From: Shinella zoogloeoides
Lineage (GTDB): Bacteria; Pseudomonadota; Alphaproteobacteria; Rhizobiales; Rhizobiaceae
Direction of reading: 5' to 3'
Assembly: GCF_022682305.1 (NCBI RefSeq)
Contig: NZ_CP093531.1
Coordinates: 1-64,000 of the forward strand
DNA length: 64,000 nt
Shown here: piece after piece, positions 35,492 through 44,127 of the stretch
Layout of the letters: the number at the start of each line of letters is the position of its first letter
Position numbering within the stretch: the first letter of the stretch is position 1
The notes under the pieces: generated by a model
Seen by the model: the letters and a program-made list of their open reading frames with translations, nothing else
What the model was told of the DNA's origin: nothing
The model's database searches: none
Made by a program: the position numbers and the translations under genes

Positions 35492-36340
35492 TCATGCCGG
35501 CTCGAGCTCGGCCTCGGATGCAGAAAGACCAACTGCCCAATTCGTGTCGCTGAGGTCGGTGTGGCGGCCGGTATCGAGCGCCTCCTGCAAGGCATCGTGG
35601 ACAGCCGGAAGCTGCCAGCCACTGAAAGCAGGATCGAACGCTCGCAGAGCGCTGTAGCGTGAACGGCGAACGTGATGGCGCCCGTTCTTGGTGTCGGCGA
35701 ATTCCAGCTCGCGGCCGTGATCGTCACCGTTCCAGTACTCGAACCGGAGCAGAATCTCGTCATCTGTCTTTTCGACGATGTCTACCTGTCCGATTTGAAC
35801 GACCGGGTGGACGAGCAGTGCCGGTGAGAAGAACGGGCTCCAGTCCCGGCCCGCGAACAGTTCGTCCAGATTCCCAAGCATGTCGATCTTTGCCTTCGGA
35901 TCGTATACCAGGACATCGCTGACGGCCTGCCGGTATTCCAGCGCCCGCTCGCGGATGAGACCGTGCCAGCGCTCATCGTCGATCAGGTCTTGCGCCGCAT
36001 ATCTGAGTAGACCTTCGATGCTGCCCATCGTCTCGTAGACATCATACGCTTCGATTTCGAGGTGATCCGGGTCCGAGGGTGCCGGGACCGGTTGCCGTGC
36101 GCCGTAGCGATTGATCAGGAGATCGGGGGTGACCTCGTCGGGATCAATATCCAGCTCGAAGCCGTAAAAGTCCTTACGGCCGTCCTGAAACGGACGTACG
36201 CCGAGGATCGTGCGGCTGTTGCCGAGACGCCGGGACAGGTTCGGGAGCGCCTGCCCGATTGCGATGGCAAAGGTCGGGCCCTCGGTTTCGACGTCCACGT
36301 CGTCATAGGGCGCGGACAAGAGGAATTTGTGATGGTTCAT
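35492..36340 (-). CDS. Hypothetical acidic protein
   Basis: 282 residues from ATG 36340 after GGAAGCATCC. Soluble and acidic, with beta-rich stretches (FLLSAPYDDVDVETEGPTFA; VQIGQVDIVEKTDDEILLRF) and a C-terminal WAVGLSASEAELEPA tail. No recognisable catalytic motif. It follows the DNA methyltransferase gene on the same strand after 52 bases and may be co-transcribed with it, but it lacks any restriction-nuclease signature that I can see. Confidence 0.5.
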   Translation of the reverse strand: MNHHKFLLSAPYDDVDVETEGPTFAIAIGQALPNLSRRLGNSRTILGVRPFQDGRKDFYGFELDIDPDEVTPDLLINRYGARQPVPAPSDPDHLEIEAYDVYETMGSIEGLLRYAAQDLIDDERWHGLIRERALEYRQAVSDVLVYDPKAKIDMLGNLDELFAGRDWSPFFSPALLVHPVVQIGQVDIVEKTDDEILLRFEYWNGDDHGRELEFADTKNGRHHVRRSRYSALRAFDPAFSGWQLPAVHDALQEALDTGRHTDLSDTNWAVGLSASEAELEPA

Positions 36341-36392
36341 GGATGCTTCCGTTTCCAGAATTGTTTGCGACCGACCGTTCCGCTGGTCGTGA

Positions 36393-37307
36393 TTACACCG
36401 CGTGACCGGCCAGCCGCTGTGCGGCCATCCGGACGTAGCTTTCCTCGCGTTCCACGAGAATTGACTTGCGGCCAAGGCGATTGCACACCGCTCCGACCGT
36501 GCCGGAGCCGGCGAACGGATCGAGCACGACGTCGCCGGGGGCGGTCAGGGACAGGACGAGCCGATCGATCAGCTCCTCGGGAAACTGGCACGGATGATCG
36601 AGCTTTTCCGGGTGGTTGTGCTTGACGTTCGAGATGTCCCACACGTCCCCCGGGTTCTTCCCCTTCGGGTTTCCGCTCAACTCACCCTTCCTCGGCCCCT
36701 TGTAGTAGCGCTTGCCCGGATATTTCTGCGGAACGCGGATCGCGTCGAGATCGAAGGTGTAGTCGTCGGATTTCGTGGCCCAAACGATCGTCTCGTGCCG
36801 TCCCGACAGGCGCTTCGAGCAGTGCAGGCCGTGGCCGAACGTCCAGACCACGCGATTGCGGACCTTCATGCCGAGACTGCGGAAGAGCGGAATGATCAGG
36901 CTGTCGATCGGGATGACCTCTCCTTTGTGGACATGGTTCCCGACCTGCCAGGACATGGCTCCCTGCGGACCGAGAAGACGATGGCATTCGCCAATGATCT
37001 CCTCGATGAACGCGACATAGTGGATCAGGGGCGTGCGGGTCTCGTAGGACTTCCCGATATTGTAGGGAGGGCTCGTCACGATGAGATCGACGCTCCCGGC
37101 CGGCAGATTTGGCAGAATGTCCGCAGCATCACCATGATGGAGTTCGCATGCGCCGACACGGATCGGGCAAGTATCAGCTCGCGGGCGTTCGATAGAGGGC
37201 GCCGTGCCGGCGACAATGCGATCGGTCCCGTCGGAATGAAGTGTGCTCCAGAGAGTGGTGAAGAGATCGGTCTGCGCCGGCTGGCGTTCAAGAATGCAGT
37301 CGTTCAT
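36393..37307 (-). CDS. DNA methyltransferase (N6-adenine or N4-cytosine type)
   Basis: 304 residues. The catalytic motif TSPPYNIG lies at ~78-85 and the AdoMet-binding motif DPFAGSGT at ~263-270. This order (catalytic motif first) defines the beta class of amino-methyltransferases. The SPPY form fits either N4-cytosine or N6-adenine methylation. The target-recognition region lies between them (RVPQKYPGKRYYKGPRKG, DVWDISNVKHNHPEKLDHPC). No restriction enzyme gene is visible beside it, so it is either an orphan regulatory or anti-restriction methylase or half of a lost system. The ribosome site is weak. Confidence 0.9.
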   Translation of the reverse strand: MNDCILERQPAQTDLFTTLWSTLHSDGTDRIVAGTAPSIERPRADTCPIRVGACELHHGDAADILPNLPAGSVDLIVTSPPYNIGKSYETRTPLIHYVAFIEEIIGECHRLLGPQGAMSWQVGNHVHKGEVIPIDSLIIPLFRSLGMKVRNRVVWTFGHGLHCSKRLSGRHETIVWATKSDDYTFDLDAIRVPQKYPGKRYYKGPRKGELSGNPKGKNPGDVWDISNVKHNHPEKLDHPCQFPEELIDRLVLSLTAPGDVVLDPFAGSGTVGAVCNRLGRKSILVEREESYVRMAAQRLAGHAV

Positions 37308-37687
37308 TGGGGGCTTTCATCGCTCGTTGTAGGTAAAGCGTTGCCCGAGGTGAAATGGACGTCAACGTCTTGTCAGAAAGAAATATTGCGACAATCATGG
37401 AGGGTTGCACGGTGAGAAGGTCGATAAATTCTGCCAGTAATCCACGATATGCTTTATTGACTGCCCTTCCACGGTCAATAAATCTGAATGTCGCGCTAAA
37501 GTTATCTTGAATCCTCGTATAACATTCGACATTACAGACAGAATGTACCTTTGTGTTTTGGAATTAACTTCTGTAATATTAAAATTATTTCTTGAATGTT
37601 CATGGCATGCGCGACATACTTTCCATATTGTCGCCAAAGGAAGCTACTTCTTTGCCGAGGAATGACGAAAATTCAGGGCTTTGAAAC
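37308..37687. other. AT-rich intergenic stretch
   Basis: No gene seen. AT-rich from about 37430 to 37600, between divergent genes, so probably promoter DNA for the methyltransferase and for the gene at 37688. Confidence 0.45.
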
Positions 37688-38389
37688 ATGAAATTCAATT
37701 TTTTATCGAGGAGCATTAAGGTGAGAGACCCGCGTTACTCCGCTTCTTGCGCCAGCCAGATCCGGGCGGATTGGCTCGTTGCCATTGCAAATATCCGTGT
37801 CGTTGCCCATGCGGACCAGGGAGGAGACAAGGTCCGTGCCGCGGTGGATGCCGCGTGGGATGGAATCCTCGCGGACTGTCGGAAATACGGCCTCGATATC
37901 TCCGGGCCGGCGTTCTCCGATGACGTCGAGCAGGCGCTTTCCGGAACCGGCTATAACTATACGCGTCGCGATTTCAGGGTTTTCAAGCTCGCGGATGTTA
38001 TCGAGATCCGGCACGCGAGGCTCGACGGCATATCGGGTAATCGCTGCGTGCGCTTCGTCATCGGGGCGCAAGCCTATGACGGGCCGTTTGCGACTGCCGA
38101 GATTCTGCGACGGATCGATAACTGTGGACGGTTCATTTCCAGAGACGATGGCGACGACGCATGGCTGAAGGAAATCGCGTCCCTCGCCGACAAACTTGAT
38201 GCCTGTGCGCATGAGGTCACAGTGACAGTGCTGGACAAACTGGCCGGTATCGTTGCGCGGCTGAGGTCATCAGGCGATCTGGGAGAACATCGGCGAAAAG
38301 TTCAACGCCATCCTGGAAAGTTTGCCGGAGCACAGGGGCGTCCGTCGCGCGGGCAACAGCACCATGCGCTGCACAGCGGAGGGGTGTGA
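37688..38389 (+). CDS. Hypothetical protein
   Basis: 233 residues from ATG 37688; an in-frame GTG twelve codons later, preceded by AAGG, is an alternative start. The core looks globular (RVVAHADQGGDKVRAAVDAAW; GYNYTRRDFRVFKLADVIEI, parts), followed by a helical part and a low-complexity Arg/Gly/His-rich tail (~200-233) that may reflect a late frameshift. No family recognised. Confidence 0.5.
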   Translation: MKFNFLSRSIKVRDPRYSASCASQIRADWLVAIANIRVVAHADQGGDKVRAAVDAAWDGILADCRKYGLDISGPAFSDDVEQALSGTGYNYTRRDFRVFKLADVIEIRHARLDGISGNRCVRFVIGAQAYDGPFATAEILRRIDNCGRFISRDDGDDAWLKEIASLADKLDACAHEVTVTVLDKLAGIVARLRSSGDLGEHRRKVQRHPGKFAGAQGRPSRGQQHHALHSGGV

Positions 38390-38836
38390 AGTGAATTCGA
38401 TGAGCGAGTATTTACCCGCGCTCCGTGAAGACGGAGCATTTCTCGACGTCAAGTACTCGCCGTCGGCCTCGCAGCGGAGGAGGTTGGTCACAGCCCGTCG
38501 CCACAGGGGCCAACAGATGTCGCGGCCATGTGCGGCTTCTGATAAAGCCACCGGCCAGGCTTTCCGGGCGTTCGACAGGCAGTCGAGGCTTTCAAAGCTC
38601 GCAACTCCATGGCTGTGATGATAACCTATGGTGCCGGATGGGACTATGAACTCTTCCTCAGTCCGAATACGAAGTGTCGCCGTTCGGCTTCTAGGGGACG
38701 GGTACAGGTCGTTATGGCGCCTTGTTGCCCGGCATGTCAGGCAGTAAGAAGAACACTGCCTGACGATGCTTTCTGTTCGCCGGGATTTTAGGTTGGAATC
38801 GGGATGGCTCCTCCCCTACCCTCCCTTCGCCGCTGG
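38390..38836. other. Gene-free stretch
   Basis: Short frames only. One beginning ATGAGCGAG near 38400 encodes a plausible ~70-residue peptide (MSEYLPALREDGAFLDVKYS) but has no ribosome site and no family match. Otherwise nothing was seen. Confidence 0.35.
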
Positions 38837-39133
38837 TCATGGCATCTTGTTTGAAGGCCGCCTGTCGTCAGCGACGCGTCCTTTCGGCCGGTAACCGCGT
38901 CCACGCTTTTGTCGTAGAAGTTCGAGAAACAGTTGCACCGCCTCATCCTCGCTCTCGAACAGATGCGCCTTCATCTGGCCGCCCGTGCCGATGCGCCCCC
39001 AGCGCCGCGTCAGGCATGTATCGCCGTATAACGTCGCTTCGATCGACATCGCGTAGAAACGGGCGACATTCCTGGCCGGATCGGTGCGTTCGACATAAAG
39101 CTGGTAGGGTTGTGCGAGCATGGACGTGAGCAT
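38837..39133 (-). CDS. WGR-domain protein
   Basis: 98 residues (start at ATG 39133, or 39121). It is essentially a single WGR domain: YVERTDPARNVARFYAMSIE, then CLTRRWGRIGTGGQ with the defining W-G-R, and a C-terminal EDEAVQLFLELLRQKRGRGY helix. WGR domains are found in PARPs and bacterial DNA-associated proteins and are thought to bind nucleic acid. Standalone copies are frequent on rhizobial plasmids. No partner gene adjoins it; an IS3 element lies just upstream. Confidence 0.85.
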   Translation of the reverse strand: MLTSMLAQPYQLYVERTDPARNVARFYAMSIEATLYGDTCLTRRWGRIGTGGQMKAHLFESEDEAVQLFLELLRQKRGRGYRPKGRVADDRRPSNKMP

Positions 39134-39312
39134 CGCCAATCCCCGGGCGCTCGTCCAACGAGAGTTATGAATCGGTCGGCCCCGACCGATTCATTTCAGT
39201 GATGCATCTTGTCGTGAGCCGTGTGTCCGCCATCAACGCCTATGAGACAGAGCTGGTTTAATTGAGAAGAGAGGATTTTCGGCTCATCGTAGCTCATTCA
39301 AAGGAAGCGAAG

Positions 39313-39687
39313 ATGAGACAGAAAACCGGGCCGCAGACATCGTCGGCCGAGAAGACGATCAAGGATATTCGCCGCGCGACGCGCAAGCTGCATTCGTCGG
39401 AGGAGAAAATTCGCATTGTGCTGGAAGGTCTGCGCGGTGAAGACAGTATTGCCGCGATCTGCCGCCGCGAAGGGATCGCCGAGAGCCTGTATTATAGCTG
39501 GTCGAAGGAATTCCTCGAAGCTGGCAAGAAGCGGCTTGCCGGAGACACTGCCCGCTCGGCCACCAGCGATGAGGTCAAGGCGCTACGCCGTGAAAGCCGC
39601 GACCTGAAAGAGGCGCTGGCCGACCTCACCCTGGAAAACCGCCTGCTTAAAAAAAGCATGATCGCGGATGGGGGCGACGAAGAATGA
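39313..39687 (+). CDS. IS3-family OrfA (HTH)
   Basis: 124 residues from ATG 39313 after AAGGAAGCGAAG. Contains a helix-turn-helix (SSEEKIRIVLEGLRGEDSIA; CRREGIAESLYYSWSKEFLE) and a C-terminal leucine-zipper-like helix (LKEALADLTLENRLLKKSMI). Standard IS3 OrfA architecture; it overlaps orfB by ATGA. Confidence 0.9.
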   Translation: MRQKTGPQTSSAEKTIKDIRRATRKLHSSEEKIRIVLEGLRGEDSIAAICRREGIAESLYYSWSKEFLEAGKKRLAGDTARSATSDEVKALRRESRDLKEALADLTLENRLLKKSMIADGGDEE

Positions 39688-40664
39688 GATATCCCGCCAC
39701 CGAAAAGCTCGAGATCATCCGGCTTGTCGAGGGGTCTCATCTGCCAGCCAGGCAAACCCTCGACAAGCTCGGCATTCCAAGACCAACCTTCTATCGCTGG
39801 TATGATCGCTTCCAGACCCACGGTGTTGAGGGGTTGGAAGACCGGACATCCGCGCCGTCACGGGTGTGGAACCGTATCCCCGACGATATCAGGGATCGCA
39901 TCATCACACTCGCGCTCGATCATGCCGATCTGTCGCCACGCGAGCTGGCGGTGAAGTTCACCGACATAAAAAGCTATTTCGTCTCAGAGGCTTCGGTCTA
40001 TCGCCTGCTCAAGGCCCATGACCTGGTCACCTCGCCAGCCTATATCGTCATCAAGGCCAACAACGAGTTCAAGGACAAGACCACGCGGCCGAACGAGATG
40101 TGGCAAACCGACTTCACCTACCTGAAAGTCATCGGCTGGGGCTGGTTTTACCTGTCGACCATCCTCGACGATTATTCCCGCTACATCGTTGCGTGGAAGC
40201 TGTGCACCAGCATGAAGGTGGACGATGTCACCGACACGCTCGACCTGGCGCTGGCCGCCTCAGGCTGCGACAAGGTCAAGGTCGAACACCGGCCGCGCCT
40301 GCTGTCGGATAACGGCCCGTGTTACGTCGCCTCAGATCTCGGCGAATGGCTGGACAAATACAAGATCGATCAGGTTCACGGGGCTCCCGGCCACCCCCAA
40401 ACGCAGGGCAAGATCGAGCGCTGGCACCAGACGTTGAAGAACCGCATCCTCCTGGAAAACTACTTCTTCCAGGAAGACCTCGAAGCGCAGATCGCGGCTT
40501 TCGTCGAGCATTACAATCATCGCCGATACCACGAGAGCCTCGACAATCTCACCCCGGCCGACGTCTACTTCGGGCGCGGCCAAACAATCCTGCTCGAACG
40601 TGAAAGGATCAAACGAGAAACCATCAGACAGCGTCGCTTGAACCACCAGGCCAAAGCGGCTTAA
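39684..40664 (+). CDS. IS3-family transposase OrfB
   Basis: 326 residues. The integrase core shows its DDE residues in NEMWQTDFTYLKVIGWGWFY (first Asp), RLLSDNGPCYVASDLGEW (second Asp) and HPQTQGKIERWHQTLKNRIL (Glu). The N-terminal part holds a helix-turn-helix of the type found in IS3 members whose OrfB is made separately (ARQTLDKLGIPRPTFYRWYD). No frameshift, so likely functional. Confidence 0.92.
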   Translation: MRYPATEKLEIIRLVEGSHLPARQTLDKLGIPRPTFYRWYDRFQTHGVEGLEDRTSAPSRVWNRIPDDIRDRIITLALDHADLSPRELAVKFTDIKSYFVSEASVYRLLKAHDLVTSPAYIVIKANNEFKDKTTRPNEMWQTDFTYLKVIGWGWFYLSTILDDYSRYIVAWKLCTSMKVDDVTDTLDLALAASGCDKVKVEHRPRLLSDNGPCYVASDLGEWLDKYKIDQVHGAPGHPQTQGKIERWHQTLKNRILLENYFFQEDLEAQIAAFVEHYNHRRYHESLDNLTPADVYFGRGQTILLERERIKRETIRQRRLNHQAKAA

Positions 40665-40716
40665 ATCAACCCGCAAACCTAGCCGGAAACTCCATTCTTC
40701 CAAAGCCCAAAAAGTC

Positions 40717-40926
40717 TCAAATCATTCGACGACGGACACCGCCTTCTGGAAACTGCGTCCACACGCAGTTGCATAGCTCTTGCAGTTGATCATCGGTAGG
40801 GTCGGAGGCTTCACCCAACGTGAATTGCGGAAGCGGCTCACGGCACACGAAGGTTCGCGGCTCTGCTGCAGACGCGAGACTGGTCGCAAGCACGACAAGG
40901 GCAATGGCCAGACAAAATCGCATCAT
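40717..40926 (-). pseudogene. Small secreted protein, 3' end cut by IS3
   Basis: Starts at ATG 40926 with GTGGGG upstream. A clear signal peptide (MMRFCLAIALVVLATSLASA, cut after ASA) is followed by a Cys-containing mature region (FVCREPLPQF; LCNCVWTQFPEGG). The frame then meets the right end of the IS3 element, which supplies the stop codon, so the native C-terminus is lost. Small periplasmic proteins like this are often unannotated; function unknown. Confidence 0.55.
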
Positions 40927-41029
40927 AACCCCACGAAATCAGAGGCTACAGCTATAGCATCGGCGTCGAGAATGTCACACTGAAAAACCCAGCGTTGTAT
41001 CGAAAGGGAGGACTGGCGTTGGGAAGCTG

Positions 41030-42274
41030 TCACTTTTCCACAATCCCCGATTTCAGGAAGCGCTGGAGCCTTTGACGCAGCGCCGGTAAGGTCAGGGGAT
41101 CGTCAAATCTGACTTCGACCAGGTGCACACCATTTTCCATGCACAAGCTCTTCTTGAGCGCGTCACGTTCCAGGTTGCGTTGCAGCGCCGCCTCACCGCC
41201 GAAAGCATTTACCACCTTATAGTGCTGCTCCCCCTGGTACTCCAGCGCGAGGTTGAGAGCTGGCAGATAAACATCCAAGCGCTGACGCCCCAGCCAGGCC
41301 GGAGACGCCTCCCGCAAAACAACCTCTTCGGGAAACAGCCTCTTGATCAGGCCGTACATCTCTGCCTCCCTCACCCACCGGCTAAGGCCAAGGGTCTTCT
41401 GCACGTCCGAACGCGCGGTAGCTTTGTCCATCCCATGCGTCAGCATCATCTGGGTGATGTATGCGGCAACAAACTCCGGCACGGTATCGCCATAGAGGTC
41501 TGCCGCCGCCTCCGCTCCTGCTCTGTCGGCAACGCAGAGGTGGCAGACGCCTTCCCGGTAGTCGACGTTCGCCAGCAGGCGATTCATGAGGTTCGACAGC
41601 GTACCTCCCCTTGTGGCTTTGCTTTTCATCTTTTCGTGAGCAATGCGCGCACACGAGCAGAAGTGCCGTTTACCGCTCAGAACGTGGTCGAAAGACACAA
41701 GCTCGAAGCCCTCAACATCCATTTCAAATCCGGGAGGTCGCGGCCCAGGTCGCGGATTGGCGATAAACGGCTGCTCAAGCGGGGGCATCTTATCCAAGGC
41801 CTCGATGGTCATGGAAAATATACTTGAAGGAACCTGCAGGAGGTTGAGCCGTAGGATATGATTGGTTTGGGTCTGCAGTTGTTTAGACCAGAGCCTATGG
41901 GTCATAAAACCGGCGGGGCCGTAGTCAACGGACTTTAATTCTACACCATATCCTTCGACTACGATGTTTGCCACTGCGGCGTCTGCGGCCGTCGAAAACT
42001 TCAGCTCGACGTACGACGTTTCGTATCCGGACTGGGCGAGGTGGGCCAACGACGCCCAACGGTCTTTCCAGTACATCGCATGGATGTGTGCCGATGGCGG
42101 CTTGCGGAGTTTCAGCACCTCCGCATCGTGCATATTCCGGACCAGGGTCTGCGTCAGCAATTGCTCGACGGCATCGACCGGCCGGACCCCTACGGTCGAG
42201 ACCTTTAGGGCGAGTGCTTCCGCGAAGACATGTTCCGGGAAGCCGAGGGCCAGTTTGGTGTCCATTTGCGTCAA
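41030..42274 (-). CDS. Putative PD-(D/E)XK nuclease with zinc-binding cysteines
   Basis: 414 residues from the ATG at 42274. The N-terminal ~190 residues are unassigned. A middle CSCARIAHEKM segment followed ~30 residues on by CHLC gives a possible zinc site. The C-terminal part (~328-392) has a Vsr/DUF559-like nuclease pattern: RLDVYLPALNLALEYQGEQH with Asp and Glu-x-Gln, then FGGEAALQRNLERDALKKSL, then NGVHLVEVRFDD. Known relatives act in DNA repair, restriction or homing. The start abuts the thermonuclease-like gene (two bases apart), so both are probably one operon with the DUF488 and DUF2945 genes upstream. Confidence 0.65.
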   Translation of the reverse strand: MTQMDTKLALGFPEHVFAEALALKVSTVGVRPVDAVEQLLTQTLVRNMHDAEVLKLRKPPSAHIHAMYWKDRWASLAHLAQSGYETSYVELKFSTAADAAVANIVVEGYGVELKSVDYGPAGFMTHRLWSKQLQTQTNHILRLNLLQVPSSIFSMTIEALDKMPPLEQPFIANPRPGPRPPGFEMDVEGFELVSFDHVLSGKRHFCSCARIAHEKMKSKATRGGTLSNLMNRLLANVDYREGVCHLCVADRAGAEAAADLYGDTVPEFVAAYITQMMLTHGMDKATARSDVQKTLGLSRWVREAEMYGLIKRLFPEEVVLREASPAWLGRQRLDVYLPALNLALEYQGEQHYKVVNAFGGEAALQRNLERDALKKSLCMENGVHLVEVRFDDPLTLPALRQRLQRFLKSGIVEK

Positions 42275-42276
42275 GA

Positions 42277-42786
42277 CTAGCAGTCATTCTGCATTCTAAG
42301 TTTGCCACGTTGGCGAGCGTCCGCCCGCCAGAGCTTGCGGCGCGCCTCCGGCGCCTCAAGATGCCTGTATTTCCCGCCTGAGAATTTGGGCCAGTCGAGA
42401 GCCATGCCCGCGCGCACCATCTCCGCCGCCAAGTCGCGTCCATCGGGGAGAGAGCATTCCGCCACGACGCGGTCATAAGACAGTTCCGGCCGGATGCGGG
42501 CCGTCACCGTTTTCCCCTTGCAAAGCTGGACCAACGCCCACTTCGCTTGCTTACCATACGGGTGGTCGAGTTCCGGCGCATCGATTCCTGCGAGCCGGAT
42601 ATGGGTCTTGTCAATCACGATGGTGTCGCCATCGACGACCCAGCACTGGCCCCGCAGGACGGTTGGTATAGGCGCAGGTGACGGCGGAATGGGACTGGTA
42701 ATGACGACAAGCCGCTCGCGGTGCCTCGGCCGGTATGTCCTGCGCTTTCCGACAAACAACCGGATCAGAATCCGTAACAGCCCCAT
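42277..42786 (-). CDS. Thermonuclease-family (SNase-like) protein
   Basis: 169 residues. Nearly all catalytic landmarks of staphylococcal-type nucleases are visible: CWVVDGDTIVI, HIRLAGIDAPELDHPYGKQA with the catalytic Arg and Asp, SYDRVVAECSL, and DLAAEMVRAGMALDW. An N-terminal hydrophobic and basic stretch (MGLLRILIRLFVGKRR) may be a membrane anchor or signal. It would cut DNA or RNA in a calcium-dependent way if active. Its gene sits directly before the PD-(D/E)XK-like gene. Confidence 0.85.
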   Translation of the reverse strand: MGLLRILIRLFVGKRRTYRPRHRERLVVITSPIPPSPAPIPTVLRGQCWVVDGDTIVIDKTHIRLAGIDAPELDHPYGKQAKWALVQLCKGKTVTARIRPELSYDRVVAECSLPDGRDLAAEMVRAGMALDWPKFSGGKYRHLEAPEARRKLWRADARQRGKLRMQNDC

Positions 42787-42872
42787 GTGATGCCCCGCGC
42801 GTCTTCATTTTGCACGACATTGGCATACTCATGCGGGTGCGCGCAATTTCCCGTTGAAGCAAAGGTTGCTGA

Positions 42873-43427
42873 TTAGGAAACAGCGCGGGTATCGTCTTCC
42901 GCAGGGTAAATCACCTTGCCATCGTCCGTCCGCCGTGCGCCTGGTGTCGCGCGCGCCTCGTCGCGATGGCCCGGATTGAGTAGGTGGGTCACTGGATGGC
43001 CGCTTAACAGGAGGTAATCCGTGATGATGCGCCGGTGACAACGCCACCAGACGGCTTCGGAGCACATGATAGCGACCCGCTGAGTGCTTCCCAAGACGAC
43101 AAGTTCGTTCAGTCCCTCGGCAAACTCGTCACCAAGGGCGTAATCGGCATAGTTATGGAAGCTCCGTTCGCGCCAGAATGCGTTGACCGACTCCTGCACC
43201 TCGCGCTGGCGGATCTTGCGGCCTCCCAGGGCGCGGATATGAGCATAACCAATCTGTAACGCCGCCAGCTCCGCAGGCAAGGTTTCGATGTTATAGGCCG
43301 GATTGGTGCGGGAGCGCGGAAACGCACGGACATCGACCACAAGGCGCACCTGCGCCTCCCGCAGCATAGCGGTGAAAACCTCCAGCGGACGATTGGAGTG
43401 GCCTATGGTGGTGAACACGGCGACCAT
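42873..43427 (-). CDS. DUF488 family protein
   Basis: 184 residues. Clear DUF488 sequence: TTIGHSNRPLEVFTAMLREA, LVVDVRAFPRSRTNPAYN, and the signature IMCSEAVWWRCHRRIITDYL with paired Cys and CHR. The biochemical function of the family is not established; members often occur near restriction and stress genes. Its ATG overlaps the stop of the DUF2945 gene by one base, so the two are co-transcribed. Confidence 0.9.
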   Translation of the reverse strand: MVAVFTTIGHSNRPLEVFTAMLREAQVRLVVDVRAFPRSRTNPAYNIETLPAELAALQIGYAHIRALGGRKIRQREVQESVNAFWRERSFHNYADYALGDEFAEGLNELVVLGSTQRVAIMCSEAVWWRCHRRIITDYLLLSGHPVTHLLNPGHRDEARATPGARRTDDGKVIYPAEDDTRAVS

Positions 43428-43636
43428 CAGTTCACCTTGCGTAAGGCATCCTCTTTGTGGGCGGCGACGTGGTCGGTCTTGTCGCTCTTGATTTCGTACT
43501 GGGGGTCATCCGCCGAGGCGCGATGCCGGTGGCCCTTGTAATCGAAGTCGCGTTCGTGAACCTTGGTGATGGTGCCGCTCACATGCCCCGCTTCCGAGTT
43601 CCAGGTCACATGGTCGCCGGTTTTGAATTTTGCCAT
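43427..43636 (-). CDS. DUF2945 (hypervirulence-associated TUDOR-type) protein
   Basis: 69 residues after an AAAGGAG site. A full family match: KFKTGDHVTWNSEAGHVSGT, ITKVHERDFDYKGHRHRASA and PQYEIKSDKTDHVAAHKEDA. These small basic beta-barrel proteins are widespread in proteobacteria; the role is unknown, with nucleic-acid binding suggested by the fold. First gene of the probable four-gene minus-strand unit that runs to 41030. Confidence 0.9.
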   Translation of the reverse strand: MAKFKTGDHVTWNSEAGHVSGTITKVHERDFDYKGHRHRASADDPQYEIKSDKTDHVAAHKEDALRKVN

Positions 43637-43764
43637 TTGCCAACTCCTTTGGAGAGGGAATGGAAGACACGGACAATCGTTCCATGTCTCGAAATTCAGG
43701 AATTTTTGGGGTGGTACGAAAGCCCCTCGTGCGGAAGGCCTTTTTTGCAAAGGTGTGACGAGGC

Positions 43765-43796
43765 CGTTCAAAAAAGACCCCCGCCGAAGCGGGGGC
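43765..43796 (-). terminator. Intrinsic terminator on the minus strand
   Basis: CCCCCGC and GCGGGGG (43778-43784 and 43789-43795) form a perfect 7-bp stem with a CGAA-type loop. On the minus strand it is followed by six T. It lies between the glycine-rich gene remnant (stop at 43909) and the DUF2945 gene and would terminate transcription of the former. Confidence 0.8.
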
Positions 43797-43908
43797 ATAT
43801 CCTTCATGCGGGGATGGCTTCGCGGGGGGAAGGACCGCCGCAACCACCACATCATCCTAGCCAAATCTCCCGCTCTGGCAAGGCGGCGAAAGGATAGGAG
43901 AGATGAGC

Positions 43909-44127
43909 CTAATAAGCTCCCAGGATGCTGCCGGTGTTGGTGACCGTGTAGCCGCTGCCGGTAATGGCACGGCCTGCCGCGCCGCCTGCGCTTCCGGCGG
44001 TACCGGCGGTCTTGTTACCGGCACTCCCCGTGGCCCCTGTTGCGCCTGCCGTACCCCAACTGCCGCCGTTACCACCCGTGCCACCCGTACCGGCATTGGT
44101 ACCGCCTGCGGCTCCGGCCAGGCCTGC
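43909..44127 (-). pseudogene. Glycine-rich phage-tail-like protein, C-terminal fragment
   Basis: The minus-strand frame encodes about 72 residues made almost wholly of Gly, Ala, Thr, Ser and Asn triplets ([20 protein letters not shown]) and ends [27 protein letters not shown]. This ending is typical of glycine-rich tail-fibre or gene-transfer-agent tail proteins. The 5' side is cut off where Tn3 tnpA sequence begins. An intrinsic terminator follows. This is the only phage-like trace in the window. Confidence 0.6.

Larger units (their letters stand above)
39243..40719 (+). mobile_element. IS3-family element, apparently intact
   Basis: 1,477 bp between imperfect inverted ends beginning TGAGAC (39243, and GTCTCA ending at 40719), with related sequence continuing inward to a TTTCCGGCT/TTTTCGGCT block. 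Carries orfA and orfB, overlapping by four bases. No clear 3-5 bp target duplication. The right end interrupts the small secreted-protein gene at 40717-40926. Confidence 0.8.
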
